Source: Proteiniborus ethanoligenes
Lineage (GTDB): Bacteria; Bacillota; Clostridia; Tissierellales; Proteiniboraceae
Length of the DNA: 64,000 nucleotides
Reading direction: 5' to 3'
Assembly: GCF_900107485.1 (NCBI RefSeq)
Contig: NZ_FNQE01000003.1
Location: forward strand, 1-64,000
The notes below the pieces were generated by a model that was not told the DNA's origin, did not search any database, and saw only the letters and a program-made list of their open reading frames with translations. Positions 1 through 8,366 of the stretch are shown in pieces. Every line of letters begins with the position of its first letter. Position 1 is the stretch's first letter. The position numbers and the translations under genes were made by a program.

Positions 1-249
1 TTTCTGAATAAATTTGAATACTGCCATGGAGTTTGAACCCCAGTTATCTACTTTATCGATAATTATTTCTTTAAAATCATCAATTTTACTTTTAATATCT
101 CTAGGTTTTCTTGATTCAGCATTTGTACCATTAAGATATTTATCAACTGTTCTTCTATCACAATTAAATCTTCTAGCTAATTCACTTTTATTCAATACAC
201 TTATATCCTCCTTAATCAGTTTTAGTTGATTAAATACATCTTTTCGCAT
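1..249 (-). CDS. istA: IS21-family transposase IstA, N-terminal fragment (runs off window)
   Basis: Eighty-three residues are visible, beginning MRKDVFNQLKLIKEDIS and continuing without a stop through base 1. The N-terminus contains a helix-turn-helix of the IstA type (NKSELARRFNCDRRTVDKYL, residues about 20-39) followed by a charged linker. IstA is the DDE transposase of IS21 elements and works with the ATPase IstB. The catalytic core lies outside the window. The ATG at 247-249 is preceded by an AGGAGA ribosome binding site at good spacing. Terminal repeats of the element lie just upstream (301-335). The IS21 assignment rests on the HTH sequence and the repeats together. Whether the copy is intact cannot be judged. 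Confidence 0.7.
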   Translation of the reverse strand, partial: MRKDVFNQLKLIKEDISVLNKSELARRFNCDRRTVDKYLNGTNAESRKPRDIKSKIDDFKEIIIDKVDNWGSNSMAVFKFIQK

Positions 250-335
250 AATATTTCTCCTGTAGTTTTAGAAATATTATACAAGAAAAATGTACAAATC
301 TGTGCATTTTGAGATTCTAATTTTTGTGCATTTTC
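1..335 (-). mobile_element. IS21-family insertion sequence, left end (partial)
   Basis: The istA-like reading frame (249 to base 1) runs off the window. Ahead of it the sequence has two copies of a TGTGCATTTT motif (301-310 and 325-334), and the likely outer tip is TGA...TGCACA read on the minus strand, ending near base 335. IS21 elements carry multiple terminal repeats of this kind and begin with TG. Only the left end and the start of istA are present. The exact tip is an estimate, since no target duplication can be seen with one end. Confidence 0.65.
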
Positions 336-915
336 ATTTTATCATTTACACGGCCTTATAATTGTAAAAAATAGTACGAACGAAAAGAGTTTTGCGTAGC
401 TACCTCGTAAGCAATGGAAGCCCGTTGTAGTCGGACAAAGTGACGGACGCAATGACCGACGCACGAGCCAACAATATCATCTATGTCGTCTTCATTCAAA
501 GTGTATACTACTTTGTATTTGAAGTTTAGAACAAATAGCAGGAGAAACTACGGAAAAACAAGCGTTTTAAATAATAAGCGCTGGATAGATAAGTAGCCAG
601 TATGGTATTGTGGCGAGCACCCATCATATCTACTATCTAGGAGGAAGTCCTCTCCTCTCTATACTCCTCTACTAGGTGTCTCTCTACAACTTTTTGCCCT
701 TGATTAGATATATGAATAGGCCTAGATGCGGTTCATTTTATTGCAACATTTATATCCCAAGGAAACCTGTAATTATCGAATAAAGCTACACAGACGCAAT
801 GAGGACGCAAGGACTTACGACATCCTCTCGAATAGCCTCAGGTCTTTAATAATTGCAAGCCAAATTATAGCTTTTAATTGGATAATTAACCACTGTGGAC
901 ATACTAAAAATATCT
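336..915. other. Intergenic stretch, no supported gene
   Basis: No convincing gene is seen. A plus-strand frame at 726-917 has no ribosome binding site and no recognisable sequence. A minus-strand frame at about 360-550 encodes a short acidic run (NEDDIDDIV) followed by unlikely sequence and may be a decayed fragment. The motif GACGCAATGA occurs twice (447-456 and 798-807 approximately), each followed by a GACGCA-like block. The stretch looks like debris between island modules. Confidence 0.5.
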
Positions 916-965
916 AAAACTAGCAACAGGATACTCAGCTACCTAAGTATCCTGTTGCTAGTTTT
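916..965 (-). terminator. Long perfect hairpin, terminator-like
   Basis: The arms AAAACTAGCAACAGGATAC (916-934) and its exact complement (947-965) form a 19-bp perfect stem with a 12-base loop. It lies 7 bases beyond the stop of the minus-strand gene at 972-1295 and has A/T-rich flanks, so it probably terminates that gene. It could act on either strand. Confidence 0.75.
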
Positions 966-971
966 GGCTTC

Positions 972-1295
972 CTAATTAGTTAATCCCAAAGCCTTATCTA
1001 ATTCTTCCGCACTGACCTCATACGTATAGGGTCTTATAACTGCCTTACTTACATCAATACCATATATGCTATTTGATGCCCCTGTACTATATTTAGGTCT
1101 GTGGGTGTGCTTAAACTCATATAGAAATCCACCCTCGATTTTTTCATAAGTCCCTGTGATTTCTACATAAGTTCTATTTCCGTCACGGGATACCACCTCT
1201 ACTACTGTGCCGTTCAATTGCACACATCCTCGGATAAATGGCTTAAATTTACCATCATTCCCTCGTCTCCATGAACCTTGTTGTATGACCTTCAT
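972..1295 (-). CDS. Hypothetical protein, 107 residues
   Basis: The protein begins MKVIQQGSWRRGNDGKFKPF and is not recognised. It is rich in beta-prone segments with a repeated V/T/Y pattern, no membrane segment and no cysteine pair. The ATG at 1,293-1,295 was chosen because a perfect GGAGGTG lies six bases upstream; the in-frame GTG three codons earlier is inside that ribosome binding site. A 19-bp hairpin follows the stop. It is monocistronic and sits in the island between IS21 debris and the HTH gene at 1,548-1,880. It is probably a real mobile-element accessory gene, but no function can be assigned. Confidence 0.7.
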   Translation of the reverse strand: MKVIQQGSWRRGNDGKFKPFIRGCVQLNGTVVEVVSRDGNRTYVEITGTYEKIEGGFLYEFKHTHRPKYSTGASNSIYGIDVSKAVIRPYTYEVSAEELDKALGLTN

Positions 1296-1304
1296 ACTAA
1301 TCAC

Positions 1305-1547
1305 CTCCAGATATAATTTATTCTACATAGTTAATTAGTACATGCCTGATTTAGATACAATATTTGTAATATACGTTTAAAACGCCTTATAAAAGAACTT
1401 TCAAACCTTCAACAGGGATTTATACCTGAAGTAAGCTTCAGAACCTCTACGGGTCGTTTTAGACTGTTTTAGATATGATATAGCTCAACCCTTGAACCAG
1501 TGCCCGTTTGCGGTCTTTCCGATGACACTGTTTCCAAATAAAATCCT
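1305..1547. other. Intergenic, no gene seen
   Basis: There is no frame with a ribosome binding site on either strand. The motif TTTTAGA occurs twice around 1,461-1,475 without a clear architecture. Nothing else is supported. Confidence 0.4.
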
Positions 1548-1880
1548 CTAAAACTTTATTGTGCTTGATACAATATTTCTTTCACGTCCACTATCATCGT
1601 ACATTGCCAAAAATTTATGCAAGTCTTTAAGTGGAGGAATATCAACTGGGTCTGGTCTTTCACCGTCACCAAGAAACTCTATATATGATACTGACGGTTC
1701 AGCTACAAAGTTTGACTTCTTATCAATCAGCCTCATTAGATCTGAAGTCTTAATCCTTCTATGGTTTCCAGCACTACGATAAGTTCTAAGCTTTCCAGAG
1801 TTGGTCCACCTCCTAATACTCTCTGTACTTACTCCTGCAAGCTCACTTGCCTGAGCAACAGTTAATAGTTTGTCTTTCAT
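1548..1880 (-). CDS. MerR/BldC-type helix-turn-helix DNA-binding protein
   Basis: Of 110 residues, numbers 5-52 form a MerR-like or excisionase-like winged HTH (LTVAQASELAGVSTESIRRW, then the basic wing GNHRRIKTSDLMRLI). This resembles the DNA-binding domain at the front of IS607 TnpA and BldC-like proteins. Past residue 55 it diverges and is not a serine recombinase. The proline-rich tail (residues 64-110) is not recognised. The start at 1,880 has AAAGGTG ten bases upstream. It lies downstream of the res gene on the same strand but is separated by a hairpin, so it is probably its own unit. It may be a regulator for the island, and the partner site is unknown. Confidence 0.7.
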   Translation of the reverse strand: MKDKLLTVAQASELAGVSTESIRRWTNSGKLRTYRSAGNHRRIKTSDLMRLIDKKSNFVAEPSVSYIEFLGDGERPDPVDIPPLKDLHKFLAMYDDSGRERNIVSSTIKF

Positions 1881-2003
1881 AATATCAGCACCTTTCCATA
1901 ATCTTATATAAACTTAGTCAAGCTTAACGCACAAACCTATACTTAACTTTGCCTAATACTGTATAAGCTTGACTGGCCTCAGTAGGATTTTTAGGTAGTA
2001 GTA

Positions 2004-2055
2004 AACAATAATGGACTGGAGTATCGAATAAATCATGATACGCCAGTCCATTGTT
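2004..2055 (-). terminator. Rho-independent terminator of the defence operon
   Basis: A stem of about 15 bp with one mismatch pairs ATGGACTGGAGTATC with GATACGCCAGTCCAT, extended by AACAA/TTGTT arms. It lies about 40 bases past the res stop codon (2,096) on the minus strand, where transcription of the six-gene operon would end. Confidence 0.7.
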
Positions 2056-2095
2056 TTAGTTTTAATAATCTAAGTAGCAGCTAATTCCATTCTTC

Positions 2096-5068
2096 CTAGA
2101 CAACTACTTGCTCCTCTATAAACTCTTCAAATTTATCAATATCTTCAAAGGCTACTTCATTGCCCAGAGCTTCAAAGTGTTTTCTTCCACACTTTATTTT
2201 TGCCTCCTCTGTTGGTCTTAGGGTATCAAACATAGTATCTCCCTTAGTTTCCAATACAAAGTACAATTTATCCTTACCGTCTACCTCGATTAGTACAGCC
2301 CAGTCAGGATTGTAAGTGCCTATTGGCGTCGCTATTTTAAACCACCCCGGAAGTTTTGCATATAGCTTAACGCTATTATTATTTTCAAAGCTGGTAGCAA
2401 AGCTTTCTTCGTTGGCACTATCATATACCACATATTCATATACTGACTTTTTACTTTCTATCATGTTTTTAGATAGATAACCTGTAAGCTCCTCACTTTC
2501 AAATAGCTCTTGGGCGTAATATTCCTCGTCACCTAGCTTGGTATATTTAATGCCGTCAACAATCATTAACCTCATTTTAGCAGAAATAATTTGAACTGCC
2601 TGCTCCATATACCTTTGAGGGTTTTTCTTAAATAGGTTGATAGTCTTGCTTCTAAGCAGTATCTCAACAATAGTTTTTCTTGTTAAATTGGTTTCGTTCT
2701 GAAGATAAGCAATGATATCAGGTATATTCTCCTGTAAGTTATCTAAACCTACAGCATATCTATCTGATTCTTCTGCCACAACACCACCAGCACTAATATC
2801 AAGTCCAGCCTTAGTATATATTAGTTTGGCAGAGCTTACAGAAAGGCTATTCTGCATTTCTTTACAACATTCATCGATTAGCTTCTCACTATCAAAATCA
2901 ACAGAATAGGTGGTCTTATACTTAATTCTATCCCATAAATCCTTGAACTCAGGGTCTAAGTAAACCTGTTTATTGAGCTTGATGCTCTTTTTATCGCTAT
3001 TATTCTTGATATTAAGAGTACTACAAACTTTTCTTGCAAGAGCTGTAATCTCTGCTTTTACAGGTTCAAATTCTTTAGATATCTTTATGTCATTATTCTT
3101 TATGGCAATCTTTAGCTCATCTTGTACCTTTCCTGCCTCATCAATATATCCATTGTCTAGGAACTGTTTATAGATAGCTTCTGAAGCCTTCTGCCCTAAG
3201 TATTTTTCGCTTCCATCGTCCTGCTTTACTGGGATATTAGCGAATAAATGACTTTCTACTATACCAAACTTGATACCTGTTTCAGTTTCGTATTCTTTTT
3301 GTAGAGCCTCTGCAAAGTCCTCGTAGCTTTCATTAGCCATAACAGTCAGAGTGTTTATTGAAAATCCATGCTGACGTTCACCTTCCTGATTTACGGCAAG
3401 GCGTAGCCCACGCCCAATTTCCTGACGCTTTTTAACCTCACTCTTAGTTTCATTAAGGGTACATATCTGAAATACATTGGGATTATCCCAACCCTCACGA
3501 AGTGCTGAGTGGGAGAAGATAAACCTAAGCTTAGTATCAAAGGATAATAGGCGTTCTTTATCTTTCATAATCAAATTATAGGCATCCTCGTCATCCAGTG
3601 TCGAGCCACTGGTGTCCTTTAAAATGCCTTTTCTATCAGCTGAAAAATATCCATTATGAACATCTTCAGCGGCTGTATCCAAGTCAATATCCTTAAATAG
3701 GGTATTGTACTTAGGCTTTTTAATAAGGTCAGCATAATGTTTCTCAAAGAGTTCAGCATAAATACCCTTTTGAGGGTTACCATCCTCATCATAATAGCGA
3801 TAGTTGGCAACACGGTCTATAAAGAAAAGACTTAGCACCTTAATCCCATGCTTATTTAATACCAGTTCCTTATTTAAGTGTTCCTCTATGGTTTTCCTTA
3901 TCTGTTGCTCCTTTATAGCCAAATCGTCTACATCACCAATTGGCTTTCCTATACGTAAAATATCTGCCTTACTTGTAAAATCAACATATTCGTTTTCAGG
4001 TTCACAATAAATTTCATTGACTATATATCCTTCGTAGACATCACGACCTTTAGACTTATCATAAAGGTCATCGCCTTGTCTTACTACCACTGGTGTTCGT
4101 TTAACTACACCTTTCTTATCTTTAACATCCAGCTCTATTCTTGCTGTAATAGGAGATTTCTTATTATTTATAGATAAAAGCTTCATATAAGCATTGTTGT
4201 GGTAGTCCTTAGTTTCAAATCCTGCAACTTCAATTTGCTTAACAAGCTCCAAATTATAACTGTCTACTGCATCCAGCTTATAGACAAGATTATGCTTTTC
4301 CACATGAGTCGCAGAGTACCTTAAAGTACATAAAGGATTTAGTGACTTAATGGCTTCCTTAGACTTAGGAGTGGTATCTACTGATTGTGGCTCGTCTATA
4401 ATAACAAAAGGGCGAGTTTCCTGTATCAGTTCAATAGGTTTCATACCGTTTAATCTGTCATTAGGTCTATGAATGATGTTAGCCTTGGTTTCCTTGGTGG
4501 GGTCTGTAAAACTCCTTCTAAAGGCGTCTATATTGATAACCATAATCTCTATGTTATCGCTTACTGCAAAGCTTCTGACCTGTTCTAGCTTACCACTATC
4601 ATAGACAAAATAGTTGTAGATTGTATTATCAAACAAATCATTGAAATGGTCTTTTGTAATCTGCAAGGACTTGTAAACACCTTCTTTAATAGCAATGCTG
4701 GGAACAACAATAATAAACTTAGAGAAGCCATAATTCTTATGCAGTTCCAGTATTGTCCTAAGATAAACATAGGTCTTACCTGTACCTGTTTCCATATCTA
4801 CATCAAAGTCATACACTCCAGCCTTTAGGCTCTTTGTTTGTGCTAGGCCATTTCTTAGCTGAATAGCTTGCAAGTTTTCTAATATCTCATCTTCGTCAAG
4901 TTCAAGTCTGTTGCCTATACCATTGGTGCTATCATACAAACCTATTTGTCCATTATAAGGTGCTACGGTAAAGTTTGTCCGCATAGGGGTTTGACCTCTA
5001 AACAAATCAACAATGGAGGCTATGGCTTGGTGCTGATATTCTAAATTTTTATCAAATTGCAGTTTCAT
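2096..5068 (-). CDS. res: Type III restriction enzyme Res subunit (helicase-endonuclease)
   Basis: The 990-residue protein has an SF2 helicase core with Walker A METGTGKT (92-99) and a DEAD-box variant DEPQ (225-228). Later helicase motifs include EGWDNPNVFQI and QEIGRGLRL. The C-terminus carries a PD-(D/E)xK nuclease: NPDWAVLIEVDGK followed by ETKGD (about 913-935). In type III systems Res complexes with Mod and cleaves DNA 25-27 bp from unmodified, inversely oriented sites after ATP hydrolysis. Length fits the family. It starts 15 bases after the mod stop with a GGAGG-type site, and it is the last gene of the six-gene operon. All catalytic motifs look intact, so activity is expected. Recognition specificity would come from Mod. 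Confidence 0.93.
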   Translation of the reverse strand: MKLQFDKNLEYQHQAIASIVDLFRGQTPMRTNFTVAPYNGQIGLYDSTNGIGNRLELDEDEILENLQAIQLRNGLAQTKSLKAGVYDFDVDMETGTGKTYVYLRTILELHKNYGFSKFIIVVPSIAIKEGVYKSLQITKDHFNDLFDNTIYNYFVYDSGKLEQVRSFAVSDNIEIMVINIDAFRRSFTDPTKETKANIIHRPNDRLNGMKPIELIQETRPFVIIDEPQSVDTTPKSKEAIKSLNPLCTLRYSATHVEKHNLVYKLDAVDSYNLELVKQIEVAGFETKDYHNNAYMKLLSINNKKSPITARIELDVKDKKGVVKRTPVVVRQGDDLYDKSKGRDVYEGYIVNEIYCEPENEYVDFTSKADILRIGKPIGDVDDLAIKEQQIRKTIEEHLNKELVLNKHGIKVLSLFFIDRVANYRYYDEDGNPQKGIYAELFEKHYADLIKKPKYNTLFKDIDLDTAAEDVHNGYFSADRKGILKDTSGSTLDDEDAYNLIMKDKERLLSFDTKLRFIFSHSALREGWDNPNVFQICTLNETKSEVKKRQEIGRGLRLAVNQEGERQHGFSINTLTVMANESYEDFAEALQKEYETETGIKFGIVESHLFANIPVKQDDGSEKYLGQKASEAIYKQFLDNGYIDEAGKVQDELKIAIKNNDIKISKEFEPVKAEITALARKVCSTLNIKNNSDKKSIKLNKQVYLDPEFKDLWDRIKYKTTYSVDFDSEKLIDECCKEMQNSLSVSSAKLIYTKAGLDISAGGVVAEESDRYAVGLDNLQENIPDIIAYLQNETNLTRKTIVEILLRSKTINLFKKNPQRYMEQAVQIISAKMRLMIVDGIKYTKLGDEEYYAQELFESEELTGYLSKNMIESKKSVYEYVVYDSANEESFATSFENNNSVKLYAKLPGWFKIATPIGTYNPDWAVLIEVDGKDKLYFVLETKGDTMFDTLRPTEEAKIKCGRKHFEALGNEVAFEDIDKFEEFIEEQVVV

Positions 5069-5083
5069 TTAGTCCATACCTCC

Positions 5084-6934
5084 CTATATAGTTATAAATT
5101 CTTCAATTCCGCCAGATTTAAGAATCTCCTTGATATTGGTCTTGTTGCTATCTGTCTTAAATCCATTATCCTTAAAAACAACTCTAGTGCTTTCAGGAGC
5201 TAATTCTTTTACCTTTTCTAAAATGCCTTTAGCAACTTCTATTGTAATCTCGTTATCAAGGCAAATCATCAGCATACCAAATCCAATAGAATAAACCTTC
5301 TTCTGTGCAAGAGTAAACTCATCAACTGGATAGGTTAGGTCAAGACCGTATTTAAGCATTATCTCATAGACAACATCCAACTCTGTTCTACCTTCCATAT
5401 AGTTATCTACATAATCCAATAAAGATTGTTCCAAATTATCATAGTCGGGTTGCCATTTTCGGATATTAGAAGTGTCCAGTTTCAATACCTTAAAGCCTAT
5501 ATCAAGGTTTGCTATGTTCTCTTTATCCTTATTTTCTTCTTTAATTTTCTCACCTGCACGACGAATACGCTCCTTGCCTATCTCACAGATATTTGCAAAT
5601 TCAGGGTTATCTGTTGGTTCTGGGAGCTGGACCATAATAAATTTACGGTTGCCACCATCCTCTGCATTAAGTTGCATTACGGCATGGGCTGTGGTGGCGG
5701 AGCCTGAAAAGAAATCGAGGATTATATCATTTTTAGAAACTGAGTACTTAACTAGTTTCTCTATAAATAAAACTGGCTTCGGGTTGTTGAAAAGTTCACC
5801 TTCTAAAATTAGTTGAACTTCTTTTGTACCAACTTGGTTCATGTACTCGTTTTCTATTGGAAATAGGCTATTAACAGGATTGAATAAGCTCTGTAATTCA
5901 TTTTTATACCTTTTAAAAATAAATCCTCTTTCGTTATCTCTATATTCCTTTTTAAATTTTATTTTTCCATTTTCAATATATTTTTCTAAGCTGGCTTTTG
6001 AAAATGCCCAGAACCTCCCCTTTGGTGGCAAATCAGCTTTATTGGTAAATGGATTGATTATCTCAAAATAAGTCGATTCACTTCCACTTTTCGCACTAGG
6101 GTCTCCAGAAGTCCATTCACCCTTAGGGTCATTATCAGGATTCGTATAATTATTAAAGGTTTTTTCTTCACCGTTTAAAACAAGATTATCTTTGTTTTTT
6201 GCGTAAAAGATTAAGTTTTCATGCTGTAAATTAAAGCCTGCTCCTTCATCTCCAGTCATAGACTTAGTCTTTCTTATTATTTCTCCTGTAAAATTATCCT
6301 CTCCAAATATCTCATCACAAATTTTTTTTAAATTTGCTACCTCATTATCATCAATGCTAATAAAAATAACCCCATCATCAGCAAGCAAGTTCCTTGCGAG
6401 CCTTAGTCTTGGGTACATCATATTAAGCCAGTCAGTGTGGTAACGACCACTTGCTTCTGTATTTGTACTTAGTCTATTGCCTTCACTATCTACTTGTCCT
6501 GTGAGCTTCTTATAATTCTCAAGACTGTCGTGGAAGTCGTCAGGATATACAAAGTCTTTTCCGGTGTTATAGGGTGGGTCTATATATATCATCTTAACCT
6601 TGCTATGGTAGCTCTTTTGTAAAAGCTTTAGCACTTCTAGGTTATCCCCCTCTATGTAAAGATTCTGGGTTGTATCCCAGTCTTTGCTTTCCTCTTTACA
6701 TGGTCTAAGAGTACCTAGTGAAGGTGTCTGTGATAAACGCAAGGCTTGGCCTTTACCGTTCCATGTGAAGTTGTAGCGTTCCTTACTATGTTCTACATAT
6801 TCACCTAATACCTGTTGCAATTTTTCAAAGTCAACCTTGTCCTCCGTAAATACATCGGGAAATATTTGTTTTAGCTTTTGAATATTCTCCTCTGCAATAT
6901 CAGGGGTTTCACCACTTAGATTAATCTCCTTCAT
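5084..6934 (-). CDS. mod: Type III DNA adenine methyltransferase Mod subunit
   Basis: The protein has 616 residues. The beta-class order of methyltransferase motifs is clear: DPPY (IDPPYNTGKDF, residues about 119-122) comes first, and the SAM-binding FSGSATTAHAVMQLN comes near residue 410. The region between, about 170-390, is the likely target-recognition domain. Mod modifies the site and gives Res its specificity. The start at 6,932-6,934 was chosen because AAGGAGG sits about ten bases upstream; an upstream extension reading MNLCIILVKNF overlaps the previous gene and is rejected. The gene follows the membrane protein with a 1-base gap and precedes res by 15 bases, so expression is coupled. 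Confidence 0.93.
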   Translation of the reverse strand: MKEINLSGETPDIAEENIQKLKQIFPDVFTEDKVDFEKLQQVLGEYVEHSKERYNFTWNGKGQALRLSQTPSLGTLRPCKEESKDWDTTQNLYIEGDNLEVLKLLQKSYHSKVKMIYIDPPYNTGKDFVYPDDFHDSLENYKKLTGQVDSEGNRLSTNTEASGRYHTDWLNMMYPRLRLARNLLADDGVIFISIDDNEVANLKKICDEIFGEDNFTGEIIRKTKSMTGDEGAGFNLQHENLIFYAKNKDNLVLNGEEKTFNNYTNPDNDPKGEWTSGDPSAKSGSESTYFEIINPFTNKADLPPKGRFWAFSKASLEKYIENGKIKFKKEYRDNERGFIFKRYKNELQSLFNPVNSLFPIENEYMNQVGTKEVQLILEGELFNNPKPVLFIEKLVKYSVSKNDIILDFFSGSATTAHAVMQLNAEDGGNRKFIMVQLPEPTDNPEFANICEIGKERIRRAGEKIKEENKDKENIANLDIGFKVLKLDTSNIRKWQPDYDNLEQSLLDYVDNYMEGRTELDVVYEIMLKYGLDLTYPVDEFTLAQKKVYSIGFGMLMICLDNEITIEVAKGILEKVKELAPESTRVVFKDNGFKTDSNKTNIKEILKSGGIEEFITI

Positions 6935-6935
6935 T

Positions 6936-7637
6936 TTACAAGTCCTCCTTAAAAAGTTTTTTACTAATATAATACATAAATTCAAGCGATTTTTTATTAT
7001 TATTTTCAGAATTGTTTTTAATAAAACTCATTATTCCCTTGAAAGTATCTTCCGAACTATCACTATTGGTTTTTGTTACGACGCTTAAAATCTCGTTATA
7101 TTTATCCATAACATATTCTAAATACTTATGACTTGAATTGTCTTTGTCTATAAAAAGAAGTCTCCTTTTTATTCCTAATGCTTTTAGGTGGCTGCTCTTT
7201 ATTACATTATAAATATCCAAGTTAGTTCTACTTTCACTTGGTTTTCCAATCACATATATAGGGTCAAATATATTGCTAAATTCTTCAACATATGAAAAGT
7301 ACATCTCAAATAATATTTTATTTTCCCTGCTATTTTCTAAATTAACTAATCTTTCATTTGTTTTATTAGCCTTATTATTTTGCCATAATGCTAGTGCACC
7401 AAGTAAAACAGTTCCAATAAAAGCTAAGATAGAACCATAGAATGTCAGAGCATCGCCAACCCCTAAACTTGTATTTATCAACACAAAACCACAATCACCA
7501 ATAAAATATGTTCCCCAAATTAGAATAGGAAGGATTATTATTACAATAACTACACTTTTAATGTATTTGTAAATCATTGGATAATCCTTTCTTAATGCCT
7601 TTAGGTTATTTATTATTTGTTTTTCTTTATCGTTCAT
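6936..7637 (-). CDS. Two-transmembrane-helix protein inside the defence operon, unknown function
   Basis: The 233-residue protein has a basic N-terminus and two membrane helices, at about 26-50 (SVVIVIIILPILIWGTYFI) and 63-88 (ending TVLLGALALWQ). A charged coiled-coil stretch follows (NNKANKTNERLVNLENSREN, about 89-108), then a roughly 120-residue soluble domain probably in the cytoplasm. The layout, with two N-terminal helices and a cytoplasmic C-domain, is shared with membrane-linked phage abortive-infection proteins, but no family is named with confidence. It is tightly embedded, overlapping the DUF4391 gene by 11 bases and ending 1 base before mod. A membrane protein is not a standard component of type III restriction. 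Confidence 0.8.
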   Translation of the reverse strand: MNDKEKQIINNLKALRKDYPMIYKYIKSVVIVIIILPILIWGTYFIGDCGFVLINTSLGVGDALTFYGSILAFIGTVLLGALALWQNNKANKTNERLVNLENSRENKILFEMYFSYVEEFSNIFDPIYVIGKPSESRTNLDIYNVIKSSHLKALGIKRRLLFIDKDNSSHKYLEYVMDKYNEILSVVTKTNSDSSEDTFKGIMSFIKNNSENNNKKSLEFMYYISKKLFKEDL

Positions 7638-8355
7638 ATATCTCTCCTAAAATACCTTTTCGGTCCTGCTCTAATTTCTTAATTTTTATATTCAGTTCCA
7701 TCTTACGATTAAACTGGCTTTCTTTTTTAAGCTTAGCTCGTAAGCTTGCAATCTCTTGTTCTATATCCTCTATTTGTGCTGAAAGTTCTCTTGCTTCTAT
7801 ACCTGTTATATTTTCATCCGTCGGCATAATAGCTGATAGGTTATAAATACTGATAGCATCAACAATATCACTATAAAGTGCATAGAAGTTTGTAAACCTC
7901 ATTTGCTTTATATCAAGCTTAGCAAATAAAGCACTATCACTATCTAGCCATTCAGTGGCTATAAATTCCTCGATGGTATTCTTACTACTATCACTTTGGT
8001 TAATCCTCTGGTGAGCTACATAAAACTGCCTCTTATCTTCCAGCTTAAAAATCAGCAACATAGGGTAGGGTATAGTCCTCATAATGATTTCTGCTATTCT
8101 TTTAAGCTTGTAATCTTTATGCACAAGGACTTCTATCACTTCAATCTCAGGATAGTCTCGCATTTCATCCTTATAGGCTGGTATATTTATAGTTTCAGGT
8201 TTAAGGCAGTAAAGCCAAGTTATCTTGCTTACGGTATCTGTAAATAATGACTTATCCCTAGTAGACAAATCAGCATTTTCATAGAATAGCTTTTTGTAAA
8301 TAGTGTTACCGATAAAGCAGCTATCAGGTATATTAAGAAAATCGTAAGTATCCAT
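7627..8355 (-). CDS. DUF4391 domain-containing protein
   Basis: The 242-residue soluble protein has an N-terminal domain (1-170) that matches DUF4391 proteins commonly found beside restriction/helicase genes in Firmicutes (recognisable stretch KITWLYCLKPETINIPA). Residues 178-240 form a strongly charged coiled coil (EIASLRAKLKKESQFNRKME and similar), suggesting oligomerisation or a partner contact. It starts 11 bases after the helicase stop and overlaps the membrane-protein gene by 11 bases. The biochemical role of DUF4391 is not established to my knowledge. By context it is an accessory subunit of the helicase or the restriction complex. Confidence 0.8.
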   Translation of the reverse strand: MDTYDFLNIPDSCFIGNTIYKKLFYENADLSTRDKSLFTDTVSKITWLYCLKPETINIPAYKDEMRDYPEIEVIEVLVHKDYKLKRIAEIIMRTIPYPMLLIFKLEDKRQFYVAHQRINQSDSSKNTIEEFIATEWLDSDSALFAKLDIKQMRFTNFYALYSDIVDAISIYNLSAIMPTDENITGIEARELSAQIEDIEQEIASLRAKLKKESQFNRKMELNIKIKKLEQDRKGILGEIYER

Positions 8356-8366
8356 AGCTTCACCCC

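Noticed and set aside
360-550. Minus-strand frame with an acidic NEDDIDDIV segment
   Set aside because: It lacks a start codon and a ribosome binding site, and most of its sequence is unlike a protein; at best it is a relic.
726-917. Plus-strand frame of 63 codons in the IS21-flanking region
   Set aside because: It has no ribosome binding site, an unlikely composition rich in Cys, His and Arg, and overlaps the arm of a hairpin.
1548-1880. IS607-type serine transposase
   Set aside because: The HTH is similar, but the protein lacks the recombinase domain and is only 110 residues long.
6935-6985. Longer N-terminus of Mod (17 extra residues)
   Set aside because: The extension overlaps the membrane-protein gene and the AAGGAGG site is placed for the internal ATG.
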